64,000 nucleotides of DNA from Sorex araneus (GCF_027595985.1 NC_073302.1:220940723-221004722); one strand, 5' to 3'; shown: positions 11,153-23,329, numbered from the stretch's first letter. A program made the numbers and translations. Notes: generated from the letters alone by a model not told the origin.

Positions 11153-11847
11153 AATGTTTCTGACAACACGCCATTTTTGTGTATGATGAACAGTTGTTCC
11201 CAGAAGTTTCCCTGGGTTTTACTCCACCCAACAAGCTCTCAGGATTGACACCACAGCTCAGGCAATGCAGAAGAGGGTGATGTGTAGTCCTTTGCTCAAC
11301 TGTAGAGTTTTAAATAACTTATGATAGTAATATCTACATTCTATTGTATCAGATCACTTTCTATGAAGTGTACTATGTATTTATGTATTTTATAATTTGT
11401 TATGAAACATGTAACAATAAGCTAAGTTTATCTATTTTAGAAAGAAGAACATGGAAGTCTCATAAAGCATGCTAATATTTGGATCTGAGCTTTGATAAAG
11501 GGGTAGAGACACCTATTTTCCCCTTGGCATAGGCTCCAGCATTTTATACCATAATTCCACCTGAGCTTGGCTGGCTGGTGAGGCTGTTGCCTAAGTTGGA
11601 GAGTTGTAATAGTGGTACATTTTCCCGGCAACTCTGTCTTCCCCTTCTCCAAGAGAGCTGCAGTCCTGGTCTCAAGGTCACTTAGAAGACTGATTAATAA
11701 GTAGGTGTCTAACAACATAACATTATATCAAAGAAAGGGAAAAATATGTGTGTGTTTTTTTTACCTACTATCATTTGTTTAACTATCATATCATGGAATA
11801 GCTGAAAATTTTGAAATTTAAGGAAAAAAATATAAATCATTCAGATA

Positions 11848-12026
11848 GACCTGGGAGAGAGTTCACAGGACTCAAACCTGTGCTTTTCATGTGGGAGTGT
11901 AAGGTTCAATCCCAGGCACCACATGATCCTCTGAGCACTGACAGGAATAACTCCTAAACACAGAGCCTAGAAGTAGTTCCTGAGCTCCAATGCCCTAAAC
12001 CCACTGTTTCCACCCATCCTCATTCC

Positions 12027-12085
<59 letters not shown>
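11848..12085 (+). mobile_element. tRNA-derived SINE followed by (CA)n
   Basis: 'acctgggagagagttcacagg', 'gttcaatcccaggcaccac', 'ctgagcactgacaggaataac' and 'gagcctagaagtagttcc' mark the element (to about 12000). After a short spacer, an AC dinucleotide run of about 57 bp follows (12029-12085). It is an old copy with a degraded head. Confidence 0.62.
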
Positions 12086-12088
<3 letters not shown>

Positions 12089-14707
12089 TCACTCATATTC
12101 TTACTACATACAGAAAGTAGAAAGTTTCTGAATCAATCCAAGGCATATCAGTAGGGAGTATTTCTAGTAAATGAAATCTTATAAAGTTTGTGTTGGGGGA
12201 TTGGTGGCATTTAAGATGCATCCTGATAAACAGATTGCCAGGACATATTGTTGGGGAGAAAAGCAAGTTTCAGAATGATAAGCACAGTTGAATACTATTT
12301 ATGTCATAGTCTCACCCACACAGAAAACAACAAACGCTACCATAGCATTTTCATCAGTACATCTGTATGAATGTGAATCCTAGAAAAAGAGCAGAAGGGA
12401 GCCCCCGTGGACCAAGAATGATAGTGATCCCTGGGAAGAGGGAGAAGGACCTGAGACTGGCTGGGGGAATGATCAAAGGAGGTCAAGAGAACATCTTTAT
12501 ACCATGCTAGACAATTGGAGAAGGAAATTGTATTCTTAAGAACCATAAGAATTTCCCGGGAAGATGGGGAAGCTTGAAGGTTAAGTGAGAAATGAGAGGG
12601 CAGTAGAATAGAAAGTATAAGGAGATTAGTTCAGAGAGGTCCCAAGGGGTAGTCAAAAAAAAAAAAAGCAAAGGAACTCCTATGCCAGGGAACAGTTTCA
12701 CACTTTATGGAGTCCACCACTGGAAGATGCACTTTGAGAAGCAGTATATAAAATGGATTGGACCCAGTTTGGAAGTTATGACAAGGTCCGGTGAGCCAAG
12801 CTAGATCAGGGAGAAGAAAAACTGAGAAAACTTAAGGGAACAGTTTTAAATTTGAGACACTGATGGGGAGAGGTGGATTGACAGAGAGGAGGAGAGGGAG
12901 AAAGGAATCAAACATTGCAATCAGCGTGGGTAGTGTGATAGTGACGATTAAAATATCAGGAAAACACAAGCCTAAAGTGATTGAGAAGGAAAAATTCTAA
13001 TGATCACCAAGTTCACCAAGTTCTATCACTCAAATTTGTTTTGTTTATTGATTGAACCAATACATAGAAAGAACTTAGCCTAACATCTGGCCCATAGATC
13101 ATGTTTATCACTAATAATGGCAACTAAATGTCATTTCTGTGTGTTTAAGCACTGTTGTGAGGAGTTTTATCCATTAAAACTTTCCATTTTTATAATAAGT
13201 TTATGCAATGTGTACTATTATTATTCCGATTTATAAAGTAACATTTGCAAGTCCAGAGGAAAAATGGAAGGCAGAGCCAGTTTGTTAAATAACCCAGGAG
13301 AGGAACTTGGGGGTTACAGTCATTCATTTGTACAGGCTACTCAAACCTACTTGGGAAGCATTCAGAGCTATCAAAGGCAGAATCAGCCTGGAAACCTTCA
13401 TGAGCATAGGAAAAGTGTCTTAGTTTGAGAATATGAGCAAGGGAACAATCAGGGCACTGCCCAGGTGTGACCTGCATTTTAGAGATCATCACATCTGGGC
13501 TTGTAGTTCCCCTGGTCAGGGCCATTCTCAAGTCCAGTCTGGTATTCCCAGGACAACATTTTGACTTCCTGAGAAATTGTCGTGGATCTATGGATCATTT
13601 ACATGGAAACTCTAAATTCAGTGCTTGGCACATTGGTTCCCAGGATTAAATAGAAGGAAAGAATAGATATTTTTGCTAACCTAATTGATTTGTTGCCTCT
13701 CTCTCTTCCTCTTTATCCAGGAAGTCTGGTGGGCTCTGCATGGGCTGGGGTAAAGGGTCTCTTTATCCTTTTACTTTCCTGTCCTAATTGTCCATTTCAT
13801 GGCTTTATGATGATGTGGTGGGAAAGGTGGCAGGAATGTGACCCTAACTTTAAGTTTCTTTATCGTGAGTATGAGCATTTGAGTTCTTTCCACAGAAGAC
13901 CTACATTTCACTACTATTGTAGGAAACACTGGGAAATCACCTCTTTACAGGTCAAATTTCTATTTTAAAAGAATACAAAATATATTCCAGTCCATCCTAA
14001 GCTATAACATCACCACTTTGATTTTAAAATAAAATGGGTGATGGATTCTGTGATTTTTCAGTTCTACAGTCTAACTAGATCTTGAAGCCAGAAGAGTGAC
14101 TTTTTTGGAGCCTTAAATGCAATCAATAGATTTAGTTATCCTCCATGAAAACCCATCCTTTAAACATATCCATTTAACTGTTTCTCTAAAGATCTTAACT
14201 TATGCAATAGTGTTTTAACTAAACCCTGGAGACACCGCAGTGTCAATTATAGGTGCATTTGTAGAGCACTTACCATCTGCCCTGGTACTTGCCATTGATT
14301 CAACCATTTAACCGTTCCATGAACTCCTCTAGGTAAAACTTAGTAAGTTTTGCAGAGGTCCCACAAGACTCAGTTGGTCCCACAAGACTATTTGCTTGAC
14401 ATCACAAGCCCTGCAGGAAGAGAAGAGCCAGAATTCAAATCCAGTTTCCTGGCTAAAGAACCGAAGTTTCAATATAAATTTCTTAAATTTATATTACTAA
14501 GTCCTTTTAATGATAATTACTAAGTCCTTTTTTAACTGTTGATACAATATCAATATCTATATCGTAAATTTCCTGTTGAACAAAACAATCTTTTTGTCAG
14601 ACATGAGATCAAACAGCTAAGCAAAACATCTTTCTAGGAAGCTTCTATGCCACTTACATGTCTGGAAAGTAATCATAGTTCCCCCTCTGTACCTACAGAC
14701 ACACTAA
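12086..14707. other. Anonymous DNA with possible MIR at 14255-14470
   Basis: No coding or RNA gene is recognised. 'tagagcacttaccatctgcc' and 'attcaaccatttaaccgttcc' with 'caagccctgcaggaagagaagagccagaattcaaatcc' (14262-14442) resemble one diverged MIR. The open frames at 13337-13531 and 13690-13968 have no domain features. Confidence 0.4.
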
Positions 14708-14709
14708 GT

Positions 14710-14735
14710 CACACACACACACACACACACACACA
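14710..14735. repeat. (AC)n dinucleotide repeat
   Basis: Thirteen or so AC units interrupted by nothing, between 'actaagt' and 'taatgtt'. Confidence 0.95.
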
Positions 14736-15956
14736 TAATGTTCTAGAGAACGTTGGAGTTTTGTAAAGACTTACATCCTCACTGTGCTTGCTCCCATCCC
14801 AATTGGTAGGATTCCAAACCCTAAAACCTCGGCTTAATCAAATGTATTGCCCTGTAACGACTACAATAAAACAATCACAAAAACAGAAAAGTTAGGACTT
14901 ACAATGTGCCAGGCACTGTGCTCAGTGCTCATCATCTATTACCTCAATTAATCTGTCTCTCAGGAACCAACCAGACATGAACCAGGAGTGTCCTTTTTGC
15001 TCAGTGAATATCTGGCACTTGTCACAGACTTACTAAAATTTTATTGCTATTCCATAGCTGTTCAACATATTTAACTGAAAAGGAATTAAAAGAATTCTCC
15101 TTGGGGAGAAGCAAACATACCAAGGATTCCCAAAAACTGGAAATATTCCTAGCCTGGAGGTTATGCATATTGGAAGGGTGGGGGGGCTGGCAAATGATGG
15201 GCTCCTGATATTTTTGAAAAGTGAAATAAACTTATAGAGAGCCAGGAATATGGTCTGCTTCTGCTCAGGAATGCCAAGGGGATTGGGGCTATATGATTTG
15301 GTTTGCCTAAAATAAATTACGAATTGATAGTTATCCAGAGAAAATCACTAAAGATGCTTCCTTTCACTGCCGAACATCTTTGGTTTGGATGCTGTAATGA
15401 CTGCTTACACTAACAACTAAGTCTCAAGCAGGGAGTATGATGCCCTGGGCCAGTGGATTCCCTGCTCCCTCCTGTACCATCCACCACCCTCCTCACCACT
15501 CTTCCTTGCCAAGGGGAATGTGACACCATGACTTGGGACAATCTTGCGTGTGTATTCCATGCTGAAGGGCAGAAGGTCACAGAGGTTTTCAGGGAAGAAG
15601 CATCCTTCCACATGAAGGTCAGTAGGATGACAGGAGAAAGAAAGGACTCGGGACCAGGAAAACTTACCAGAATTTATTTTTCACCTGATCTTGATTTGTC
15701 CTTGGATCTTGAATATGAATGTGACCACAGGGTCCTATAGAGGCAACAACATTCATTTTCTTACCTCACACCATAAAAATGTCTGCTTGCAGTTAAATGA
15801 GCAGAAGGAAAAGTACGCAAAAACAGAAACTCATCAATTGTGGTATGTGTGAGGTCAGGAATGGGGTAAAGAGATCTGAGGAACATCAGGGGGACAGAAA
15901 GGAGAGGAGGAGGGGAGCTAGGCAACTCAGGAAAGAGTCCCTTTCAAAGCAGCACT
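14736..15956. other. Anonymous DNA with MIR-like segment at 14895-15060
   Basis: 'caatgtgccaggcactgtgctcagtgctc' (14903-14931), followed by 'attacctcaattaatctgt', is typical MIR core sequence. The remainder, including the frame at 15453-15740 (+), shows no recognisable protein or RNA family. Confidence 0.42.
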
Positions 15957-16265
15957 GAAAAAGTCAACAAATCAGACGACCGCTCGTGTGCCCTCCGATG
16001 TTGCTGGGTACTACGAAGAATGGACGCAGAGCTGGTGCGGGGTTTGCTGGTGCCGTTCTAGAGAGTAGCTGTGCTCGCTTCAGCAGCACATACGCACATA
16101 TACTGAAATTGGAACGATACAGAGAAGATCAGTATGGCCCCTGCGCGAGGATGACACGCAAATCGGTGAAGTGTTCCTTCCATGTTTTTAAGCTTCGTAA
16201 CTGTTCTCACGGTGATTCAATAAATAAATTTATAAAAAAAAAAAAAAAAGGAAAATAATCAACAA
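15957..16265 (+). pseudogene. U6 snRNA/L1 chimeric retrocopy with extra 5' segment
   Basis: Three parts read in one orientation. First, 15971-16070 is a GC-rich, CpG-containing segment I cannot identify. Second, 16071-16189 is U6 snRNA: it starts exactly at 'gtgctcgcttc', carries 'ttggaacgatacagagaagat' (split here by no gap) and 'ggatgacacgcaaat', and ends in TTTTT; an 8-nt duplication lies near its 5' stem. Third, 16190-16233 is the L1 3' terminus 'gtaactgttctcacggtgat' plus poly(A). Likely TSDs are gaaaaagtcaacaa (15957-15970) and gaaaataatcaacaa (16251-16265). U6-L1 chimeras arise by template switching of the L1 reverse transcriptase. No U6 promoter is visible, so it is a pseudogene. Confidence 0.85.
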
Positions 16266-16473
16266 CTTATGTGAGAAAGGAGAAAAGAAAAAAACTGCTT
16301 GGCCTTTTTTTTTTTTTTTAATCTCAAACGGGAAAACAGAATCAGGAAGAATCAGGAAAGGAAAGAAATTTTTTGAAAGAACAATTCCTCAAAAGAATTG
16401 ACTATCTTACTCTTTGTATCAGCAAATTGTATTTGGCTCTTTCTGGAAATAAATTTCTGTGAGAAAATAGGTT

Positions 16474-16477
16474 AAAA

Positions 16478-16536
<59 letters not shown>

Positions 16537-16537
16537 A
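16474..16537. repeat. (AAAT)n microsatellite
   Basis: Uninterrupted AAAT/TAAA units between 'ggtta' and 'gaatagtc'. Confidence 0.95.
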
Positions 16538-17047
16538 AGAATAGTCTGGCTCCTACAGCTGCCCCTGGACTTCCTGCAACATCACAGAACAAGTACTGTT
16601 GGAGGGCGAGAGCCAGGAATTAAAGAGGCCAGCAAACGTGGTCTCTGTCTCTCCCATGCCCAGTCCACGCCTTCTGCCTGGCTCTGCAGCTCTGGGCACT
16701 CACATGCGGGGGAGGGCGGGCGGCCAGGGGGGAGGTGATTTCCAACAATTCTGAATGCTCAGGCAGTAATAAGAGCATATCTTAGCAAAACATTAGTATC
16801 AACCTAAAAATCACCCTAACGCCCCTTGACTAGGTGACCACCACCCTGCTGTAATACCAGTCTGCCTTAAAACTGGTGTGTGTGTGATCTCGACCTTTTA
16901 TTAATTCACAAGTTGCTTACAAATAACCCACAAACAGAAATGCAACATGAAAACAAGAAACCCCACTGGCTTTCTAAAAGTGTGTAACTTTCAATTTTAT
17001 TGTAAAGACATGAGTGTCATTCTTTTTTTTTCAACATTTAAATATTG
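16538..17047. other. Unassigned, GC-rich then AT-rich
   Basis: The segment 16600-16740 is GC-rich with a run 'gggggagggcgggcggcc'. No element boundary, exon or RNA fold is recognised. Confidence 0.4.
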
Positions 17048-17699
17048 AAAGCATATACTCTCTCCTTCCCTCTCTCTCTTTTCTCTCTCTCTTTTCTCCC
17101 TTTCTCTCTCTCTCCTTTTGTCATGGTGGTCTATTCTCTATCCAAATGGGCCTCTCCCTGAGCACCTGAAACTATCTTTAACCATGGACCAGTCCTCTTG
17201 GTCCTTGATTCGACTGTCCTTTGATGTTAGTCTCATATAATGTTTTTTACATCCCCCAAATTAGTGCAATATTCTATGTTTGTCCCTCCCCTTCTGATTT
17301 ATTTCACTTAGAATGATATCGTCCATGTCCATCCATTTATAAGCAAATTCCATCACTTCATTTTTCTAACAGCTGCACAGTATCCCATCGTGTGAGTGTA
17401 CCATAGTTTCTTCAACCAGTCATCTGTTCTCAGGCACCTGGGTTGTTTCCAGATTCTGGCTATTGTGAGTAGTGCTGCAATAAAGAAGGAAAGTGCCTGC
17501 TATAGAGACAGGCTGGTTGGGTGGGGTGAGGGATTTGGGGGAGCAAGGGAAGCAGCAGGAGGGAAACTGGGGACATTGGTGGTAGAAAATGTACACTGGT
17601 GGAGGGATGAATGTTGGCACAGTGTATGACTGACCCTCATTCATAAACAGCTTTGTAACTGTGCATCTCATGGTGATTCAATAGAAAATAAAAAGCATA
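17048..17699 (+). mobile_element. L1 3' end with 5' inversion
   Basis: From about 17120 to 17484 the sequence is reverse-complement L1: the ORF2 C-terminus and start of the 3' UTR, recognised by 'tttctaacagctgcacagtatccc', 'cttcaaccagtcatctgttctc' and 'gtgctgcaataaa'. From 17487 the L1 3' UTR runs forward, ending 'tctcatggtgattcaat' and an A-rich tail. This head-to-head arrangement indicates twin priming. A short TSD, 'aaagcata' (17048-17055, 17692-17699), is visible. A CT-rich tract (17056-17118) lies inside the left edge. Confidence 0.78.
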
Positions 17700-18680
17700 C
17701 TCCTTACAAAATGAGATAGTGTATGATTCTACAAGAAAATTAAAACCTTGCCTTTTAAATGCTTATTCCCACTCAATATGTCCTAGCTATCTCTTTGACC
17801 TGAAGGCCACCATGCCAGTTAGCCATCATCGCAGAAGCAGTGTCCAGAGAATCAACTCAGTGTAATAAATTCAGCACTTTGCAAAGGCTTCCTTGTTTGC
17901 TTTCCTTCACATTCATGGAGGCTCTCAATCACTCTGACCTTCAAGCTGGGTCCAGCTGGGTTCCTTTATGTGTCTATTTATTCTTAGACTAAACATCTAG
18001 CAAGTCCTCTTCCTCCAGTGATGGCAGAAGCTTTCAGGCGTAAATGGATATACCAGTATCTCTTAGAGTCTAAGCTGCATGTGTCCATTCCACTGGCCCA
18101 AGCGAGCTGTCAAATCCAGATCGACATAAATGGCATGGAGAAACACATTTTGCCTTTCCAAGTAGGGACTGCAGGACATGGGTAGAGTGTGTGGTGAGTG
18201 AAAGGGGCAGGAGTGAGGAGGTGTGGTAAGTTATGGCAAAAGGGTCCATGACTAAGTTAACTCTGACGAACAGTCCTGCCATCCCAATACACTCTCACAA
18301 ACTTCTCATTTATTCCTCATGACAACACTTGGTGTCCTTCTGGTAAGTCCCAAAATATATAAAACTTAACCCTTGAGTATTCTGCTTTACCATTTGCCAT
18401 TCTTCTCATGGGGCATCTAGGAGGGCCTCAGTAGATATTCTGATGATGGCCCCTCAAAAATCCTTCCCAGGAGTTGGTGGGTGTTTGATCATATTTTTCT
18501 CTGTGAAGAGTTCATATGGGAGTTGTGAAGAATGATGCAACTTGTTCTATTTCCCTTCTTTCTCATGAAACCAGAGCCAAATGTAAATCTCAATCAAGGT
18601 AAATTACTTATAATTAGCATAACCATAGACTCATTTTTTGGCTCTAATTTTCCATTTCTATTTCATTCAACCTTATTGTA
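17700..18680. other. Anonymous DNA, no gene recognised
   Basis: No repeat or exon recognised. The minus frame 18070-18282 has no domain. Confidence 0.4.
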
Positions 18681-18812
18681 ATATCCTTTTTAATATAAAA
18701 AGGATATAATATAATATATTTAATATATTATTTAATATATTGTTTTATATTATATAAATAATATGTAATATTATATATTATTTTATATCCTTTTTTAATG
18801 TAAAAAGGATAT
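18681..18812. repeat. AT-rich DNA bounded by two 11-bp hairpins
   Basis: 'atatccttttt' pairs with 'aaaaaggatat' at 18681-18691/18697-18707, and again at 18785-18795/18802-18812. The two hairpins are near copies of each other about 104 bp apart, separated by TA-rich sequence. The arrangement could extrude a cruciform. No transposon family is recognised. Confidence 0.7.
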
Positions 18813-19009
18813 AATATCAAGACCCAAAAGTCAACTCTGTTTTAAACTTTTCAATCTTAGATTTTGGACTTTTGCATTTTCAAAAGCAGCATCGATATAA
18901 AGACAACCTCCCAGCCCCAATCTCTAAACCACATCCTCCCTTCAGCTCACCTAACTTTTCTTTTCTTTTTTCTTATTTTTTTCTCTCTATAGGGGCCATC
19001 TTCTGTGGT

Positions 19010-19198
19010 GTTGGGAGGGTCTAGAATTTTGTACACAGACCAGCACTGCATTGGTCGGACTAGGGTTCTTAGAGACCAACCAGACCTCACCCAGTGGTGC
19101 GTGGGAGGTAACGTGGTGCCAGCGGTAAGACTCGGGACCATGTGTACATGTGTACATGCTTGGCACATGCTCTATCACTTTAGCTATCTCCCAGGCCC
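19010..19198 (-). mobile_element. Diverged SINE relative
   Basis: On the minus strand it starts 'gggcctgggagatagctaaagtgatagagcatgt', an analogue of the family head, and continues into a body containing 'ggtctct'. The rest differs from the common body, so it may be an older or sister tRNA-SINE family. Confidence 0.45.
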
Positions 19199-19997
19199 TC
19201 ACCTACCTTTTCTATCCAAACCTCTCCTTCCGAGTTTGTATCCCCACCTCCCTGTAACTGAGTAAAAAATAAAAAATTCAGAGCCTATGTGCCCTTTGCT
19301 GTCTTTGTCCAGTCTGGTAAGCAAACCATAGTCACCTAACCTAGAACTTAAGTTTGCAAAGGCACCTTCACTAGCAACATCCATTAGTGATCCAGTAGTG
19401 TATATTTTAAAAATTATACTTCTGAAGTTCTTTTATGGTATTCTAAAGTGAAAAGGGATTGGATCTTAGTGGTAATGCAGACAGATTTGTGGCTTAAATG
19501 TGAGCCCCTCAAACATGAAATACATCTTGGGCAAAGCATAGTGAGCTTCTTTCTTCTCCCAAGGGACCAAGTTGATTGGTGAAGGAGGGAGAGGGTGACT
19601 CTGCTCTACCATGATTAACATTATTAGACTGGGTTCCTTATAGGTGTGACAGGAGAGGCAGACACTGTTGGAAAGGACACGTTGACCTAAAGAAGCCAGA
19701 GGCTTCCTCTCCCTCACTGGACTTGATTCTACCTTAAGAAAGTCAATAAAGAAAAGGTGTAGAAAGGAAGACCCTTCCAGGGACCTCATGATTTGAGAGT
19801 GTACTGCTAGGCTCTCCTTCCAATAAGTAGCTTTTCCCCAAGCTCATACAGTTTGACAAGAATCTGGATTCTCTTCACTTTGCTCACCTTCAAAATGGTC
19901 CACAATTTTGCCAAACAGGACAGTAACTGTACTCTAAGGTCAGTCTGTTCCTTAAGGTCACTATTTTTTCTTTTTAGTTAAACACTAAAAAATGCTT
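19199..19997. other. Anonymous DNA
   Basis: No repeat or gene recognised. The minus frame 19466-19789 (107 codons) has no domain, and its composition is not distinctive. Confidence 0.4.
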
Positions 19998-20254
19998 AGT
20001 TAAACACTCTCTAGGAGAGCCCAGCAAGCTACCTAGAGTATCCTGCCCACACGGCAGAGCCTGGCAAGCTACCCGTGGCATATTCAAAATGCCAAAAACA
20101 GTAACAACAACAGTTCTCATTCCCCTGATCCTGAAAGAGCCCCCAATATGCCATCAGGCTACACTAGCACATGACAGGGACGAATGAAGATGTTACTGGC
20201 ACCCGCTCGAGCAGATCGATGAATAACGGGACTACAGTGCTACAGTTAAACACT
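19998..20254 (+). mobile_element. RTE-tailed composite SINE, headless, long body
   Basis: A perfect 11-bp TSD 'agttaaacact' (19998-20008, 20244-20254) brackets a 235-bp insert. It starts in the body ('ctaggagagcccagcaagct') without the tRNA-like head. It carries 'ccaaaaacagtaacaacaac', then an extra segment (about 20118-20156), then RTE-derived sequence 'cacatgacagggacga' and 'gttactggtgcccgctcgag', ending 'ctacagtgctac'. The RTE-like part is longer than in the other composite copies. Confidence 0.82.
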
Positions 20255-21060
20255 ATGGTTTATTAAGTTGTCTCCACAGTATAGTTGTTAAGGGCTTTCA
20301 ACGGTCCAGCAACAACAGGTTGTTCCAGAAACCTGTTCTTCCCTTTTTGAATGAAAAAGAAAAGGAAAATAAGATGTTGCTAGAAGAGACGAAACTCAAA
20401 TTGTATTACTAGATAATTGTAACATCTGCATGTCAAGGAACACTGCAGAAAAATGTTGCTGCTTTGTCTTGAAATAAGGAGTTATTGGACAGCTGCAGAT
20501 TATTTTTTAAAGCAGTTGCAGGGGATTGTGGGAAGTCTGCATTTGGCCCAGCCCTCACTGCCCTCTGGACCTTCCCAGATTCTCCTCCATGAAGCATCAG
20601 TCCGGGCTCAGGGCAGCTGAGAATCGCATACTCAGCAGCCACTCAGCAGCCACCCAGAAACCCTGTGAATGCAGTGTAAGTGAGCCCTAACATCTGTGCT
20701 CCGTGCCCCAGCACTTGTGCAGCACCTCCCACCCCCCAGCCAACCCGCCAAGCTCATATCACCCGTGCACAGTCACCTGTGCAGGATGATGGGTGGGTTT
20801 TGTCTAAGGTACTAGGCTTGCCAGCAATCACCAAAACCATCACCCGAGCTATCAGAGGCTCTCAAAGGGAAGTTTGGGGGACTCACACTGAAAACTCAAA
20901 ACCGTCAAACTAGCTGGTAGTTCCATGAAACTCAGTTGTTTCATAAGTAGAGCCAATGAAAAACTGGCATCAAAATACCTTTGATTAAAAGGTATAACAA
21001 GAAGCAGAAAAATAAGGATTTATCATCAAAGGCTCTAACACTTAGAGTAGCTCAACTGAA
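20255..21060. other. Anonymous DNA
   Basis: No exon, RNA gene or repeat recognised; a small direct repeat 'cactcagcagcca' occurs near 20640. Confidence 0.4.
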
Positions 21061-21075
21061 TTTTCCTTTTGCAGG

Positions 21076-21236
21076 AGCAGTGTTGGGCCACACCAGATGG
21101 CATGAGGGTATACTCCTGGCTCTGTGCTTAAGGTCGCTTCTGGTGGTGCCAGGGATCAAACTTGTATTGCCCATATACTAGACAAGCACCATAGCCCCTG
21201 TACTGTCTGTGTAAAGGGCCCCGAGCAGTGTGACTT
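21076..21236 (-). mobile_element. tRNA-derived SINE, diverged
   Basis: Read on the minus strand, the head and B-box region ('cccctgtactgtct', 'gggatcaaacttg') precede 'actcctggctctgtgct' and 'ttgggccacacc', in family order. The A-tail lies on the left. Confidence 0.65.
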
Positions 21237-22864
21237 TGGACAAACTCCTAACTGCTCTGAATCTCCTGCCTTCATTAAAAATGAGTGTATGTAAATAAAA
21301 AGCATTCTTTCAGTGTGAACCTGAGCATACAGCAAACTAAAGATTTCATATAAAGAAACACCAGTTAAGGACCAGGTCATTAAACCCATATCACCATGAT
21401 TCAAGCACTGATTTCCATTTTAGTTCCTGTTTGAGCTCCTTGACAATGAGTATCCACCTCTATCTGTTCCATTTCTCCTGAAGGAAGACAATGGTCTAAC
21501 CCTGGAGAGCATTTCAAAACCACCCACGACTTCTACAGACCCACCTTCTAAGCGAAGGAAAGGGAATGGGTCCTCTTCTTTTCTGTAGAAAACCACTAAA
21601 ATATGCAAAGTTATGATAAGCTACCCACTCTCCTGAGAGCCCAGCATCCTTAAGAGATACCCTATGTGCTCAATTAATCTGTTTTCAAGCCCGGATCCAT
21701 TCGAATCTCATTAGTAAGAACAAAATTCCTCACAAGCACCTTTTCTGTGAGAAAACAAGTGTCATGCTGTCCCCTGATCCAGCTGTAAATTCCTGCTGCT
21801 TTGCTGCCCCAATTAAAGACTGTTTGAAAAGAAGAATGCTTTTTGTACAGACACACAGAAAGTCATGCGTCTGTGCTCAGACTCCCCAATGCTGACTGGG
21901 GAAAAGATGAAACAAATTTTTTTTAAATACCCTTAATGAGACAAAACTCAGACCTTGGTCCAGAGCATAGGCAGCCCGGGGAAAAATGAACAGAGAAGGA
22001 GTGGGGCCACCTGGGAGAGTCTCTGCCATTCAAAATCCTGATCAGGAGAGACCACACCTTCTGAAAAGGCAAGTGGGAAGCAGGACACAACCTTCACACT
22101 ATCAGGGAGTCATTCCTCACCACAGATTATCAAAGCAGAAGGGTCATCTTCAGAAGAAACCCCTAGGTACTTGCTGAATCTTTTGTTGTGCTTTAATCTC
22201 TTCCGTGTCTGTTTAAAGAAACCAGTCTGGAGGACTGGAGTGATTAGAGCAGTACCTGGCTGGCTTGTTAGCTAAATTGGATAACAATGTGAAATGGCTG
22301 GGGTGAAAGGGAGGTCCAGGAGGAGGGGAAAGGGGTAGGGAGATGCAGAGGGTGTCAGGAAAAAGTGCATGAATGAGGGCAAAGAGTACTGGTCCTGCAC
22401 CCCCTTCCTTTGGACACAGAGCCCACCTTCCTACATAGCCTTGGTTACAGGGAGAGCCTCTGGGAGATCAGAACAGAAAATGCCCCTCTCTGTATGTTTT
22501 ATTCATATTTCATCAGCTATCCTCTAAAAAATTAAAACACAGCTCATAACAGTTTTAATGTTGAATTCATGCAATTTTAATGAAATCAAGATTCATGTTA
22601 ATGAAAAGTATAGAACTTACTACAACTAATGCCCATTATCTCTATTAATAGGTAGTAAGTTTCTTAAAAAAAAAAAAAAAAGATGGTGGCGGTGGTTTGT
22701 TAACAAACTTCTTGAATGAATCAGCGTGTATCAGCTACTAAGTATTAGTAGCATTAGTACTCGTTAACAATATAATTCATTCATATAGTTTGAATGTGCC
22801 CACAGGATTGCTGTAAGAATCTCCATAGCAACCTTATATCTTATTTCAAAATACAGAAACAATT
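21237..22864. other. Anonymous DNA, possible conserved stretches
   Basis: No gene or young repeat is recognised. 21600-21870 and 22490-22660 are AT-rich, non-repetitive and unlike the surrounding retroelements, with motifs such as 'caattaaagactgtttg' and 'ttaatgttgaattcatg'. Such texture is often seen in conserved non-coding DNA, but this is only an impression. A poly(A) run ends near 22681. Confidence 0.3.
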
Positions 22865-22867
22865 GTC

Positions 22868-23068
22868 CAGAGATAAGAAAGATAGCTCAACCAAGAGATA
22901 GCTCAATGAACTTTCTGGAGCCAGTACTCTGCTTGCAAGAAGCTGAATTCAATCCCCTGCATGCCGTGGTTCCCCAAAGATTGCCAGAAATGATCCCCAG
23001 CACAGATCAGGGAATAGCCCCTGAGCACTGCAAGCATGGACCTCAAAACCAAATAAAATAAACACATA
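22868..23068 (+). mobile_element. tRNA-derived SINE with duplicated head segment
   Basis: 'agatagctcaaccaag' is immediately followed by 'agatagctcaatgaac', a short duplication of the head. Then come 'gaattcaatcccctgcatgcc', 'gaaatgatccccagcac', 'agggaatagcccctgagcac' and an A-rich 'ccaaataaaataaac' tail. It is an older copy. Confidence 0.68.
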
Positions 23069-23224
23069 AAATAGCACTCGAGTAAATTACAAAGCAGCCA
23101 TGTAACGGAATACCTTTTAGGAATTAAAAATCATTTCATATGAAATTATTTAAAGGCAGAGAAACTCTATTCTTCAGTAAAAACAATAAAATTACCAAAA
23201 TGGCGTGGAGCCTATGCTTAAGTG

Positions 23225-23249
23225 TTACGTTAAGTGTTGCTTAACGTAA
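23225..23249. repeat. Perfect 10-bp inverted repeat
   Basis: 'ttacgttaag' and 'cttaacgtaa' flank a 5-nt loop 'tgttg'. It is a local hairpin-forming sequence with no recognised function. Confidence 0.85.
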
Positions 23250-23329
23250 GAGATTTTGCAGAGAAAAAAATCTACATACACACATATGACTATAAAAATC
23301 AAGGTTATCTTGCCACGTTGAACAGAGAA

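Noticed and set aside
16071-16189. Functional U6 snRNA gene
   Set aside because: There is an internal 8-nt duplication, substitutions, no TATA or PSE-like element at the expected distances, and a fused L1 tail with poly(A).
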